From positions 28,973 through 92,972 of the forward strand of contig NZ_WIVG01000002.1 of NCBI RefSeq assembly GCF_016758115.1: a stretch of 64,000 nt of DNA, read 5' to 3'. A program made the position numbers and the translations under genes. The notes below the pieces were generated by a model. That model searched no databases. It was not told the DNA's origin and saw only the letters and a list, made by a program, of their open reading frames with translations. This DNA is from Lactococcus garvieae (GTDB lineage: Bacteria > Bacillota > Bacilli > Lactobacillales > Streptococcaceae). Every line of letters starts with the position of its first letter. Position 1 is the first letter of the stretch. Below, piece after piece: positions 37,064 to 47,598 of this stretch.

Positions 37064-38431
37064 ATGAAAACTAAAGAATTTGATAAGGTTGAGAAAAATC
37101 TCCATAAAATTTATTTTGTTGTAGCGGTGATAATCAGTAGTGTTCTTTCCATCGGGATGCCTTTGTTTAGTGAACCGGATGGCCAATGGCATTATTCGGT
37201 GAGTTCAAATATTGCACATCTCAGCAATGATTTGTCTGCCTATGGTGAACCCATAGGAACAGGTACGGATGTTCAGGAAGCTGCCTATCAGAGGGGCGAT
37301 TGGTTTGAAAAGTACTTTGAAAATCAAATTGTAAAAATGCCGATAGAGAAAATTCCAAGAACAAGTTCTATCCCGCCGGTCTTAAACTTTAACTTTCTAG
37401 GTCATGCCATCCCGGCTTTTGGTGTCTGGCTAGGTTATCATATTTATCCATCTGTTGGTGTTATGGTCGTCGTTGGGCGTTTGGTTTCTAGTTTAGTTGC
37501 TAGCTTTGCGATTTGCATGATTATTAAGTACTTGAAACGAGGGAAGTTACTTTTTATGGCGCTTTCCCTGACACCAGTTATCGTAGCTACGACGGCAAGT
37601 TTATCTTATGATACACTTTCTTATATTGCAGCATTGCTGGTCTTCATGATTACGATTAATGTCTATGAAGCTAAACGTATGACTTGGAAGTACGCACTTG
37701 CGATGCTTGCCACGACAGTTTTTGTTATGATAGGGACAAAAACAAACATAAAGATTTTAGTGGCTCTTTTTCCACTCGTTGCTTTTGTATTATTTCTTCA
37801 ACGTCGTAAAGAGCTAGGAAAAAGTAGTTTTCTTAACTTGAACCGCAGAAGTCTTGTGATTTTGAGTGTTACCGGTACGGCATTGCTGGTATTGGCTTTG
37901 GCTGCTGTTTTCACTTTTAAACCTAGTTTATTGTTTTCAGCTTACCGCATTATTATTAATTTCATGGTGAATCTAGCACCGGGTCTTTCAACGAATAATA
38001 TATTTATCGGCTTGCTTGTCTCACCTTACCCAGGTTACAATTACATGCCTTATTGGGTAGCAGGAGCATGGTATATTCTCCTAGTGCTTGTTATGCTGTC
38101 CGAGGAGAAGTTTGTAAAATCAAAATTATTAAGTTTTGGAGCTTTGGGGCTTTTTCTAGCCAATTTTTTAGGTGTTTATCATGGATTTTTGACATTTTTG
38201 GGAGCAGGCTATAATCCTGCACCGAATAACATCGTGGCAGGGGCAATCTATGGTCAGCAGGGCAGGTATTTTACGCCATTTATTCCCTTACTTGCCTTAG
38301 GATTGTCTAACACAGCTCTTCCACTCAAAATATTGTCCAAACGTTCAGTCCTATATTTGACTGTCGGGCTTGCTTTTGTTTCTAACTTTATCTTAATTTT
38401 TGCTACCTTGTTTGGCATCTATTATCTATAG
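37064..38431 (+). CDS. DUF2142 polytopic membrane protein (second copy)
   Basis: 455 residues, about ten membrane segments. The first loop has MPLFSEPDGQWHYSVSSNIAH and GYHIYPSVGVMVVVGRLVSS, the counterpart of motifs in the DUF2142 protein at 21046. SLSYDT follows, as in the family. Overall similarity to the first copy is low, so this is not a recent duplication. It is probably a GT-C-like transferase acting outside the membrane. AAGGAG precedes the ATG. It is the last gene of the locus. Confidence 0.75.
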   Translation: MKTKEFDKVEKNLHKIYFVVAVIISSVLSIGMPLFSEPDGQWHYSVSSNIAHLSNDLSAYGEPIGTGTDVQEAAYQRGDWFEKYFENQIVKMPIEKIPRTSSIPPVLNFNFLGHAIPAFGVWLGYHIYPSVGVMVVVGRLVSSLVASFAICMIIKYLKRGKLLFMALSLTPVIVATTASLSYDTLSYIAALLVFMITINVYEAKRMTWKYALAMLATTVFVMIGTKTNIKILVALFPLVAFVLFLQRRKELGKSSFLNLNRRSLVILSVTGTALLVLALAAVFTFKPSLLFSAYRIIINFMVNLAPGLSTNNIFIGLLVSPYPGYNYMPYWVAGAWYILLVLVMLSEEKFVKSKLLSFGALGLFLANFLGVYHGFLTFLGAGYNPAPNNIVAGAIYGQQGRYFTPFIPLLALGLSNTALPLKILSKRSVLYLTVGLAFVSNFILIFATLFGIYYL

Positions 38432-38477
38432 CAAGAAGAAAAGTAGAACCAAAAATTGCTTTTGGGTTCCTATAAGT

Positions 38478-38522
38478 AAAAAACGCTTAACCATGTGCAT
38501 AAACATGGTTAAGCGTTTTTTC
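38478..38522. terminator. Strong bidirectional terminator closing the polysaccharide locus
   Basis: AACGCTTAACCATGT (38482-38496) pairs perfectly with ACATGGTTAAGCGTT (38503-38517) around a six-base loop, with A and T runs on the flanks. It separates two convergent genes. Confidence 0.93.
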
Positions 38523-38524
38523 TA

Positions 38525-40123
38525 TTATCGTAAAGTATTGTAAAAGCGATTGATAAAGGCTGCCATCTCTCCACGAGTGATGCTGGCATCAGGTCTGAAT
38601 GTGGTAGGCGTATAGCCTGTTGTGATTCCTTTTGACTTCAACCAGTTGATGTCATTTTTGAACATGTTATTGTTTATATCTGTGAAAGGTGAGCTATAGG
38701 TTCCTGAAGCTGGTGCTTTCCCCATAGCTTTAGCTGTACGATGCAAGAAGGCTGCCATTTGTCCACGGGTTACATTTCCATTTGGATTGTAGTGTGGTAT
38801 CGTACCATTTGAAATATTTGCTGCTGTCAACCAAAGAATTTGATTTTTATACTGGTTGATATCCGTATAAACATTGAATGGAGGTGTATAGCCTGGAGCT
38901 CCAGCTAAACGGTGAAGAAATACAGACATCTCGCCGCGAGTGACATTTGCATCGGGATTATATGTAGTTGGTGTGTAACCTGTGGTAATCCCAACACTGT
39001 AGTTCCAGTTGATGTAATTTTTGTAAATGGAGTGAGAGATGTCTTTAAATGGAGAAGAACCTGGATTTTTAACAGGAAGATGAACAAATTTCACTGAAAT
39101 TCTTGGAAGCTCTCCGCTGCTAAAAATATTTGCATAATCAATGCTTACATCCAAAGGGCTGCGTTTACTAAAGTTTGTAAAGTACATTTGGCTTGTATAT
39201 TGCCATGCGCCAAACTGTGTATTTTGGAGATTAGAGGCACTAGGTTTTCCATAAAGATACTGGGCAATCCAGAGATTTTTTGCGCCCAATTTTTTTGGCT
39301 CCATTTGACCGGTTCCGTCAACAGCCCAAGCTTTTGAAGTGTAATGACGTGTGGTAGCAAAGCCTTGTTTTTTAAGCTGATCTGCAAAATTCTGTGAGGC
39401 AATCGTCCAATCCCAGTAAGGCATACTGCCGACACTGCCAGCTGGAACATATTCAGCATCGTTAATCATGACAGTGCTCGCTGGAAGTCCATATTGTTTA
39501 GCGATTGAAGCAAAGAAATTTGCTTCTGCTCGAGCTGTATTGTTTACTGTAGCTTGAGCAGTTCTGCCCGACTCAGAAAAGTGAGAGAAATGATAAACGG
39601 CAATTACAAGTCCAGCCCTTTGTGCCATTTGGATATGTGATTTGGCGTAGGGATTGACATAATTTGTACTTTCGGTCAGTTTGACGATGACTGTTTTAAC
39701 CCCTTGTGCCTTTAACTGATTGAAGTCACTTTGGGTCATCCAAGATTGCCAAGAAGCAATATCAACCGCATCTTTACGCGGCAAGCTTGCATCATTGGAA
39801 ACAAGATCTGAAGGGGCATTTCTTAGATTTGTTTGTTCACTTTCTCTGGCAACTGAACGACGAAAACGGCTTGCATTTTTAGGAATATCTGCTTCTTCAG
39901 AGAGTTCCTCTTTAACAGTTTGCCCATCCTCATCAACAGCAGCCAAGTTTCCTTGAGCATCAAGAGGTGCTGCCATAGGGTTTTCGGCTGTTTGTACTTC
40001 GGCATAGTAGCCCATTGGGTGGTTATCTACCGGAACTTCAGCAATTTCTGCCTTGACTGTGTGGCCAGCAAGAATGCTGAAACATATTCCGGTAAAAACG
40101 GCTGCTTTTTTTATGTTAATCAT
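38525..40123 (-). CDS. Secreted GH25 lysozyme-like protein with three SLH repeats
   Basis: 532 residues. A signal peptide ends near residue 25 (HTVKA). A linker of about 80 residues follows. Then comes a GH25 muramidase domain (about 112-340) with VDIASWQSW, IVKLTES and the MINDAEY acidic pair. The C-terminal residues 352-532 are three SLH-type repeats, each ending in a TRGE/TRGQ motif (VTRGEMSVFLHR, VTRGQMAAFLHR, ITRGEMAAFINR). GH25 enzymes cleave MurNAc-GlcNAc bonds in peptidoglycan. The SLH part should hold the enzyme on a pyruvylated wall polymer. The module is almost identical to one in the gene at 42078, in the opposite orientation. A GAGGAAAAA ribosome site precedes the ATG. Confidence 0.87.
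   Translation of the reverse strand: MINIKKAAVFTGICFSILAGHTVKAEIAEVPVDNHPMGYYAEVQTAENPMAAPLDAQGNLAAVDEDGQTVKEELSEEADIPKNASRFRRSVARESEQTNLRNAPSDLVSNDASLPRKDAVDIASWQSWMTQSDFNQLKAQGVKTVIVKLTESTNYVNPYAKSHIQMAQRAGLVIAVYHFSHFSESGRTAQATVNNTARAEANFFASIAKQYGLPASTVMINDAEYVPAGSVGSMPYWDWTIASQNFADQLKKQGFATTRHYTSKAWAVDGTGQMEPKKLGAKNLWIAQYLYGKPSASNLQNTQFGAWQYTSQMYFTNFSKRSPLDVSIDYANIFSSGELPRISVKFVHLPVKNPGSSPFKDISHSIYKNYINWNYSVGITTGYTPTTYNPDANVTRGEMSVFLHRLAGAPGYTPPFNVYTDINQYKNQILWLTAANISNGTIPHYNPNGNVTRGQMAAFLHRTAKAMGKAPASGTYSSPFTDINNNMFKNDINWLKSKGITTGYTPTTFRPDASITRGEMAAFINRFYNTLR
38528..39070 (-). repeat. SLH-encoding long inverted repeat, left arm
   Basis: About 540 bases encoding three SLH repeats, inverted relative to 42465-43005. 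In a 120-base comparison (about 38762-38881 reversed, against 42654-42773) I count five differences, about 96 % identity. Identity falls in the outer parts. Confidence 0.85.
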
Positions 40124-40207
40124 TTTTTCCTCATTACTATATTAATTATTAGTTTTTCTATCACTACTTATTCTACCAAAAAGCACAAAGCAATGAAAAT
40201 TATTTAA

Positions 40208-41779
<1,572 letters not shown>

Positions 41780-41784
41780 TTGAT

Positions 41785-41807
41785 AAAAACAGCTTTGGTC
41801 TGTTTTT
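41785..41807 (+). terminator. guaB terminator
   Basis: AAAAACAG-CTTTGGT-CTGTTTTT, an 8-bp stem running into its T tract, directly after the stop codon. Confidence 0.8.
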
Positions 41808-41869
41808 ATATAGCCTTGCAGTTCTCGAGAGTTTCTGCATTGGAAAAGATAATCGTATTAACGCTTAAG

Positions 41870-41897
41870 GAGGATAGGGACACTGTCCTCTTTTTTT
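41870..41897 (+). terminator. Second terminator-like hairpin after guaB
   Basis: GAGGA (41870-41874) pairs with TCCTC (41886-41890) and is followed by TTTTTTT. The rest of the 298-base gap to the next gene holds no gene. Confidence 0.5.
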
Positions 41898-42077
41898 CCT
41901 GTAAAAATGTAATTAATTTACGCCAAGGTTTGTGGGGAAAGTTATAGAAAGACGATGAACGGTAATCTTTGTATTTGACGGACTCCTAACGGGAAGCAGA
42001 ATTTTAGAAAATATGTTAGGATGAGTATGAATAGTTTAGTCATTAGACAATGAATAAGAGAGTCTGTGGGAGAAAGT

Positions 42078-43724
42078 ATGAAAAAATATCAAAAGATTTT
42101 AATGCTGGGGACAGTGTTTTTATCCTCTTTACAAGGTGCCGTAGCAGGAGCTAGTGAAATCACTACTCACAGTTCTTTAGAGAGAATAGAGGGAGCTGAT
42201 GATGGCGGCTCAGTAGAATTGCCAGAGAGTGAAGTGCCACAATATACGGATGAAAACCTACTCAGTAAAGATACTAGTAGTTCTGTTGCAGGAACTGTTC
42301 ACTCAGATACTGAAGAAGTTTCAACCAAAAGTAGTGAAACTAAGAGGAAGGTTAATGCAACTGAAATTAAGCCAGAGCAACAGGCTGAAGAACTATCTGA
42401 GTATAGTTCAGGTAGGGGAAAAAATCTACCTAAGGTTCCAGTTAACTTAAAAGCATTACCCGTAAAAAATCCAAGTACCTCTCCGTTTAAAGACATCTCG
42501 CACTCCATTTATAAAAATTACATCAACTGGAACTACAGTGTTGGAGTTACCACAGGTTACACACCAACTACATATAAACCAGATTATTACGTTACACGGG
42601 GGGAGATGTCCGTATTTCTCCACCGTTTAGCTGGCTCGCCAAGCTATACTCCTCCATTCAATGTTTATACGGATATCAACCAATATAAAAATCAAATCCT
42701 GTGGTTGACAGCAGCAAATATTTCAAATGGTACGATACCACACTATAATCCAAATGGAAATGTAACCCGCGGACAAATGGCGGCCTTCTTACATAGAATG
42801 GCAAAAGAATCTGGAAAGGCACCAAAGAACGGGAAGTATGAGTCCCCTTTTCAAGATACGCAAAACAACATGTTTAAAAATGATATAGGTTGGCTATATT
42901 CTAAAGAAATCACAACAGGTTATACACCGACCACATTTAGACCAGATGCATCGATTACACGAGGCGAGATGGCAGCGTTCATCTATCGATTTTATAATAA
43001 AGTTGCAATAGTAAAACCTCATGTGCCAGTTGCTGATCCGTGGAAATATGTCATTTCACATCGAGGAAGTGCAGAACGTGTGGAACATACATTTGCGGCT
43101 TACGACTTAGCAATACAGCAAGGGTCAAAGAATATTGAACAAGATATTGTTGTTTCAAAAGATAAAACTTTATATGTTTCACATGATTTATCAGCTAAAC
43201 GCTTGACGGGAGTAGATAGATTATACTCAGATATGACTGATTCTGAAATTTCGAAACTTAGAGTAGCCAATGGAGAACCAATCCACACCCTTCAGTCAGT
43301 ATTTGAGAGATATGGGAACAAGGTCAACTACATTGTCGAACTTAGAACTGCAGACCAGGCTCTTCCTTTTATGAATATGGTTCGGCAAAATGGTTTAGAA
43401 AATAATGTCGTCGCTCAAAGCTTTGCAGAAAATGTTCTACAGAAAATAGAGACTATAGCTCCTAATATTCCTAAAATGCAAATAGTAGAAACTCAAGCAG
43501 AGCTTGATAAAGCTTTGAAGTCCCCAGTCTCCGATACGGTTTGTATGGTCTGGAGCATCATGAACAAGGATAATGTTGATAAGGTGCATAAACAAAATAA
43601 AGTTGCGAGTGCTTGGACCTTGAATAGTGAAGCGTATATTAAAAAAGCAATTTCTTTAGGTGTTGATAATTATTTCACAAACTATACAGGTTTAGCTATT
43701 CGGTTGGAGAAAGAATATAGATAA
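42078..43724 (+). CDS. Secreted SLH-repeat glycerophosphodiester phosphodiesterase
   Basis: 548 residues from the ATG at 42078 (GGGAGAAAG upstream). A signal peptide ends near residue 25 (GAVAGA), and an S/T/E-rich linker runs to about 125. Three SLH repeats follow at about 130-310 (VTRGEMSVFLHR, VTRGQMAAFLHR, ITRGEMAAFIYR). The C-terminal GDPD domain starts near 320: VISHRGSAERVEHT (catalytic His), EQDIVVSKDKTLYVSHD (metal Glu/Asp and second His) and IVELR. GDPD enzymes release glycerol-3-phosphate or an alcohol from glycerophosphodiesters. A wall-bound form could act on glycerophosphate groups of teichoic acid or of the polysaccharide made upstream (inference). It shares its SLH module with the GH25 gene. 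Confidence 0.87.
   Translation: MKKYQKILMLGTVFLSSLQGAVAGASEITTHSSLERIEGADDGGSVELPESEVPQYTDENLLSKDTSSSVAGTVHSDTEEVSTKSSETKRKVNATEIKPEQQAEELSEYSSGRGKNLPKVPVNLKALPVKNPSTSPFKDISHSIYKNYINWNYSVGVTTGYTPTTYKPDYYVTRGEMSVFLHRLAGSPSYTPPFNVYTDINQYKNQILWLTAANISNGTIPHYNPNGNVTRGQMAAFLHRMAKESGKAPKNGKYESPFQDTQNNMFKNDIGWLYSKEITTGYTPTTFRPDASITRGEMAAFIYRFYNKVAIVKPHVPVADPWKYVISHRGSAERVEHTFAAYDLAIQQGSKNIEQDIVVSKDKTLYVSHDLSAKRLTGVDRLYSDMTDSEISKLRVANGEPIHTLQSVFERYGNKVNYIVELRTADQALPFMNMVRQNGLENNVVAQSFAENVLQKIETIAPNIPKMQIVETQAELDKALKSPVSDTVCMVWSIMNKDNVDKVHKQNKVASAWTLNSEAYIKKAISLGVDNYFTNYTGLAIRLEKEYR
42465..43005 (+). repeat. SLH-encoding long inverted repeat, right arm
   Basis: The counterpart of 38528-39070 in opposite orientation, with the guaB gene and both 5' gene ends between the arms (about 3.4 kb). 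Confidence 0.85.
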
Positions 43725-43863
43725 GTAAGATATAAAAAGGCATAAGCCAGTAGTGTTGAGCTTATGTAAGGAAGCAAATTCAGCTTTTTTTCCCTTTTTT
43801 CAAGAAATACGTCATTATTTTTTGTCTACGGAGATTTACGATATAAACATAGTGTAAAAGAAT

Positions 43864-43892
43864 TTGACAAACTAAGAAAAATTTGATAGAAT
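43864..43892 (+). promoter_or_regulatory. rpsU promoter
   Basis: TTGACA (43864-43869), a 17-base spacer and an extended -10, TG-A-TAGAAT (43884-43892). This is the same layout as the S10 operon promoter. Confidence 0.85.
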
Positions 43893-43944
43893 GCTAAAAG
43901 TGCTCTTTAGGGAGTAAATATGAAAATGAAATGGGGTGAAATCA

Positions 43945-44121
43945 ATGTCAAAAACTATCGTTCGTAAAAATGAATCGCTTGACGACGCTCTCCGCCGTTT
44001 CAAACGTTCAGTAACAAAAGCTGGAACTCTTCAAGAGCTCCGCAAACGTGAACACTACGAAAAACCTTCTGTAAAAGCTAAACGCAAGTCAGAAGCTGCA
44101 CGTAAACGTAAAAAATTCTAA
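43945..44121 (+). CDS. rpsU: 30S ribosomal protein S21
   Basis: 58 residues, [23 protein letters not shown] through to RKKF, a normal basic S21. The ATG at 43945 is chosen over 43936 because GGGGTGA lies eight bases before it. S21 helps mRNA start-site selection on the small subunit. It has its own strong promoter and terminator. Confidence 0.96.
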   Translation: MSKTIVRKNESLDDALRRFKRSVTKAGTLQELRKREHYEKPSVKAKRKSEAARKRKKF

Positions 44122-44134
44122 TTGAAAATTTTGA

Positions 44135-44159
44135 GCCTGTCTTTTGAACAGGTTTTTTT
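44135..44159 (+). terminator. rpsU terminator
   Basis: CCTGT-CTTTTGA-ACAGG followed by seven T residues. Confidence 0.8.
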
Positions 44160-44264
44160 CATTTCGTTTTACTTTAGTACATCAGAAGGGAAATATGCAA
44201 TGTGGAGCACAGCAAGCTGTGTTCTTTTTTTCAAAAATATTGTGACAATGCACTAGTTTTTTCG

Positions 44265-44272
44265 TACTAATC
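44265..44272 (+). promoter_or_regulatory. Possible ComX (competence sigma) box before comGA
   Basis: TACTAATC matches six of eight bases of the cin-box TACGAATA. It lies 28 bases before the comGA start, a suitable distance. No sigma-A promoter is evident here. The match is weak. Confidence 0.3.
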
Positions 44273-44299
44273 AGTGTGGTTTATCTAAGGGGAGAGAGA

Positions 44300-45235
44300 A
44301 TGATACAGGATTTGGCGAAAAAAATTTTACATCAAGCAGTAGAAGAAAAGGTGCACGATCTTTATTTAATAGCTGTGCGGGGAAGCTACCAACTTTATTT
44401 TCGCACAGCAACCGAAAGAAGATTTGAGCAAGACCTATCCCTTGAGCAGGGTCAAGCCCTGATTGCTCATATGAAGTTTGTATCCGGGATGAATCTCGGA
44501 GAAAGTAGGCGCACACAGTTAGGCTCTTGTTCTTATATGTTAGGCAGCGGGGAACAGCGTCTGCGTCTATCCACTGTTGGTGATTTTGAGGGGCAGGAGA
44601 GCATGGTCATACGTCTTTTACACCAAAGACAAGTTCAATTAGATTTCTGGCATAATGATATCTTTGAAAATATGATGGGTGGAAGGGGACTTTATCTTTT
44701 CTCAGGACCCGTTGGTTCAGGTAAAACCAGCTTAATGTATAGATGTGCGCGGCAGTATTTTAAAAATCAACAAGTTATTTGCATTGAAGATCCAGTAGAG
44801 CTTGTGGAGGAAGAGTTCTTACAGCTTCAAGTGAATAAGGTAGTCGGAAATGACTACGATGCTTTAATCAAGCTGTCACTTCGTCATAGACCCGACTTGC
44901 TTATTGTTGGAGAAATACGTGACAGTCAGACTGCTAAAGCAGTTTTACGGGCGAGTTTGACAGGTTATACTGTTTTTTCAACGGTTCATGCGCGCTCCAT
45001 CTCAGGCGTAGTTGCGCGCTTGAAAGAACTGGGTTTAACGGATTGGGAGTTGCGTTCCAGTCTTCAAAGAGTAATTTATCAACGATTAATTGCAGGAAAA
45101 GGACTGCTTGTTTATGAAAAAAAAGAATTTGAAGATTGGCAGCCGGAACTCTGGAATGCGCAGATTGACCAGTTGGTTACAGATGGATTTATCTCACCTG
45201 CTACAGCTTCACACGAAAAAATTGAGCCTAGCTAG
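44300..45235 (+). CDS. comGA: Competence pseudopilus assembly ATPase ComGA
   Basis: 311 residues. A GspE/PilB-type secretion ATPase with Walker A GPVGSGKTS at residues 136-144, an Asp box CIEDPVEL, Walker B LLIVGEIRD and the His box STVHAR. It powers assembly of the transformation pseudopilus at the inner face of the membrane. The ATG at 44300 has AGGGGAGAG upstream; the ORF could also open at 44276 without a ribosome site. The gene overlaps comGB by 53 bases. It is the first gene of the comG operon. Confidence 0.94.
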   Translation: MIQDLAKKILHQAVEEKVHDLYLIAVRGSYQLYFRTATERRFEQDLSLEQGQALIAHMKFVSGMNLGESRRTQLGSCSYMLGSGEQRLRLSTVGDFEGQESMVIRLLHQRQVQLDFWHNDIFENMMGGRGLYLFSGPVGSGKTSLMYRCARQYFKNQQVICIEDPVELVEEEFLQLQVNKVVGNDYDALIKLSLRHRPDLLIVGEIRDSQTAKAVLRASLTGYTVFSTVHARSISGVVARLKELGLTDWELRSSLQRVIYQRLIAGKGLLVYEKKEFEDWQPELWNAQIDQLVTDGFISPATASHEKIEPS

Positions 45236-46202
45236 ACAAATTAAACTTATTCAGTTAATGAACAATCTTTTCACGAGCGGTTTTCATATCGGAGAAATTA
45301 TTGATTTTCTTGAGCGCTCTGGCTTGACGGAAAAGCAGTTTACCTCTCAAATGAGAAGGGGATTATTGAGAGGAAAGAGTCTTTCAGGCATTTTAGATGA
45401 TCTCAAATTTTCTGGAGATGTTGTGACACAGTTGTCTTTAGCAGAGTCACATGGGAACATTGAACTTACGTTAGGTTTAGTTGAACAGAATCTGACCCGC
45501 GTTTTGAACATTCGAAAAAAGTTGATTCAAGTTGCTACTTATCCCTTAATTCTTCTAGTTTTCTTGGCTTTCATCATGTTGGGACTGAAAAATTATTTAT
45601 TACCCCAACTGGAAGAAAACTCGAGTTTAGCCGTTAAAATTATTCAAAACTTACCTTTACTTTTTTTATCCAGTATATTAATATCCGTTATTTTTTTCTT
45701 AATCTGTAAGCTTTATTTTAGAAAAAAGACAGCTTTAGAAAATATGAGAGTGCTTGTGAAACTGCCCATCATAGGGAGTTTTGTACAGCTTTATCTGACT
45801 GCTTATTTTTCAAGAGAATGGGGCAACTTGCTTGCTCAGGCAGTGGATTTGCGTCAAATTTGTTTTATCATGCAGGAACAGAAAAGTCGTATTTTCAAAG
45901 AGTTTGGTTTAGATCTTCTTTATTCTTTGGACAGCGGGAAAAAGTTTGAAGAAGCATTGAGGGTTCATCCGATATTTACAAAGGAACTATCATTGATTGT
46001 TGAGTATGGAGAACTTAAGTCAAAGTTAGGTCAGGAGTTGATCGTTTTTTCCGAAGAAAGCTGGTCCAGATTTTTTGAAAGAATAGAAAGGGCGATGCAA
46101 CTTATTCAACCTCTGGTTTTTCTGGTTGTCGCAGTACTGATTATTTTAATTTATGTCGCAATGTTACTCCCCATATATAATAATATGGGATCTATGATGT
46201 AG
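45183..46202 (+). CDS. comGB: Competence pseudopilus membrane platform protein ComGB
   Basis: 339 residues from the ATG at 45183 (MDLSHLLQLHTKKLSLARQIKLIQ). The GspF-type layout shows a repeated cytoplasmic domain (LMNNLFTSGFHIGEIIDFLERSG; FSREWGNLLAQAVDLRQI) and three membrane segments (about 145-165, 195-212 and 312-332). It recruits ComGA and drives pilin assembly. The upstream ATG at 45090 would add a segment that just reads comGA in another frame. Confidence 0.9.
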   Translation: MDLSHLLQLHTKKLSLARQIKLIQLMNNLFTSGFHIGEIIDFLERSGLTEKQFTSQMRRGLLRGKSLSGILDDLKFSGDVVTQLSLAESHGNIELTLGLVEQNLTRVLNIRKKLIQVATYPLILLVFLAFIMLGLKNYLLPQLEENSSLAVKIIQNLPLLFLSSILISVIFFLICKLYFRKKTALENMRVLVKLPIIGSFVQLYLTAYFSREWGNLLAQAVDLRQICFIMQEQKSRIFKEFGLDLLYSLDSGKKFEEALRVHPIFTKELSLIVEYGELKSKLGQELIVFSEESWSRFFERIERAMQLIQPLVFLVVAVLIILIYVAMLLPIYNNMGSMM

Positions 46203-46219
46203 AAAAGATGGAGATAAGG

Positions 46220-46525
46220 ATGAGAAATAAAACTCTAAAGGCTTTTACTCTGATCGAAATGCTAGTTGTTTTGCTTATTATTAGCGTTTTACTTTTGCTA
46301 TTCATTCCTAACTTAGCTAAAGAAAAGAAAAATATAGAAAATACAGGTCAGACTGCTGTTGTGAAGGTTGTTGAAAGTCAAGCGGAGCTTTATCAGTTGG
46401 ATAAGCAAGAGGGACCAAGTTTAGGAAAACTTGTTTCTTCTGGTTTGATTACGCAGAAACAAGCTGACAGCTACAATGACTATTATGCAAAAAATCCTAA
46501 TGCCAAACGTCATGTACCGAATTAA
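46220..46525 (+). CDS. comGC: Major competence pseudopilin ComGC
   Basis: 101 residues from the ATG at 46220 (GGAG six bases before; 46208 is the alternative). A type IV prepilin: a short basic leader MRNKTLKA, then FTLIEMLVVLLIISVLLLLFIPNL as the N-terminal hydrophobic helix with the key glutamate at +5. The residue before the cleavage site is alanine rather than the usual glycine. It forms the body of the DNA-uptake pseudopilus. It overlaps comGD. Confidence 0.93.
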   Translation: MRNKTLKAFTLIEMLVVLLIISVLLLLFIPNLAKEKKNIENTGQTAVVKVVESQAELYQLDKQEGPSLGKLVSSGLITQKQADSYNDYYAKNPNAKRHVPN

Positions 46526-46916
46526 GGGATTCACTCTTTTAGAAAGTTTGCTGGTTCTTTTCATATGTTCCTTTGTTATTATGGTTTTTGCAGGTTCTGT
46601 AAGGCAGGGGATAAGGGTTGCACGTGCTGAGATTTTTGTTTTACAGTTTGAGCGCTTGTATAAGGATACACAGTATCTTGCAAGTCTAAAAGGAGAAAGT
46701 CAGACCCTACAGTCTATAAAGGGTTATTTGCGTAGTCGGGAGGAAGAATTAAGGATACCGGAGGAAGTGGAAGTCAATGATTTCTCCATTACTTTTGATA
46801 AAAATGCAGGAAATTCAAGTTTACAGAAAATATCCCTCTATTTGCCTTATCAGGAGAAAACAGTATCTTATCAATTGGAAATTGGAAGTGGAAAATATAA
46901 GAAAAAAATCTCTTAA
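46500..46916 (+). CDS. comGD: Competence minor pseudopilin ComGD
   Basis: 138 residues from the ATG at 46500 (MPNVMYRIKG); ATG 46512 is equally possible, and no clear ribosome site decides. The prepilin motif KG-FTLLESLLVLF is intact. Translation is probably coupled to comGC, whose stop lies at 46523-46525. It is a minor pilin of the pseudopilus tip or initiation complex. Confidence 0.88.
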   Translation: MPNVMYRIKGFTLLESLLVLFICSFVIMVFAGSVRQGIRVARAEIFVLQFERLYKDTQYLASLKGESQTLQSIKGYLRSREEELRIPEEVEVNDFSITFDKNAGNSSLQKISLYLPYQEKTVSYQLEIGSGKYKKKIS

Positions 46917-47190
46917 AGCCTATATTTTGTTGGAAAGCATGGTAGCCATGACTCTACTCATTTTTTTAGTCACTTTTGTTTTGGATCAAGTTATACAAGT
47001 CAAGAAACAAACACATGAAGAAAATAGAAAAATAGAGGCATTAAATGTGGCGCTTATGGCGGTAGATATAGGAGAAGAGCGTTTGAAAATAAATGATGTA
47101 GAAGTTTTTATTGAGGAAAGCACTTCAAAAATCGTTGTCTGGGAATCTGGAAAGGTACTTATTACTCTTGAAAAAAAGAAAACTTTCTAG
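46888..47190 (+). CDS. comGE: Competence minor pseudopilin ComGE
   Basis: About 100 residues. No ATG lies at a sensible place; the most likely start is GTG at 46888 (or TTG at 46882), giving VENIRKKSLKA-YILLESMVAMTLLIFL with the prepilin helix and glutamate. The gene overlaps comGD by 29 bases, consistent with coupled low-level translation. The residue before the cleavage site is alanine, as in ComGC. Confidence 0.8.
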   Translation: MENIRKKSLKAYILLESMVAMTLLIFLVTFVLDQVIQVKKQTHEENRKIEALNVALMAVDIGEERLKINDVEVFIEESTSKIVVWESGKVLITLEKKKTF

Positions 47191-47596
47191 CTTCACACTT
47201 TTGGAATCACTCATTGCTTTATTGGTATTATCTGGTACTTTCTTATTGTTTCTAAGTATGACAAGGCTTTTTCATGAAGAAGTGAAACAAGCCACAGTGG
47301 ATAATACGCAAGACTGGCAATTATTTTGTAACTTGATGCGAGCTGAGCTTGAGGGAACAACATTGGACAGAGTAGAGGGTAACTATCTCTATGTAAATAA
47401 AAAAGTTCCTTTGCGCTTTGGTTTATCCTCACGAGGAGATTTTCGAAAAACAAATGCAGATGGCAGAGGTTATCAACCGATAATCCACCATTTGAAAAAA
47501 GCAGAGATAAGTCAAAAAGGACAGAAGATAAAAATTGTTCTATTTTTTGAAAAAGGAGGCAGTCGTACATTTTTATACAGATTTTTAGAGGAGTAA
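47168..47596 (+). CDS. comGF: Competence minor pseudopilin ComGF
   Basis: About 142 residues from TTG at 47168, with GGAAAGG about 12 bases upstream. It gives KKRKLSS-FTLLESLIALLVLSGTFLLF, a normal prepilin start. The ATG at 47111 would add 19 residues read from within comGE. The ComGF-type body includes WQLFCNLMRAELEGTTLDRV and LYVNKKVPLRFGLSSRGDFRKT. Confidence 0.85.
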   Translation: MKKRKLSSFTLLESLIALLVLSGTFLLFLSMTRLFHEEVKQATVDNTQDWQLFCNLMRAELEGTTLDRVEGNYLYVNKKVPLRFGLSSRGDFRKTNADGRGYQPIIHHLKKAEISQKGQKIKIVLFFEKGGSRTFLYRFLEE

Positions 47597-47598
47597 AA

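Noticed and set aside
38525..40123. Phage endolysin
   Set aside because: The GH25 protein has a signal peptide and SLH anchor, and no phage genes surround it, so it is a host secreted enzyme.
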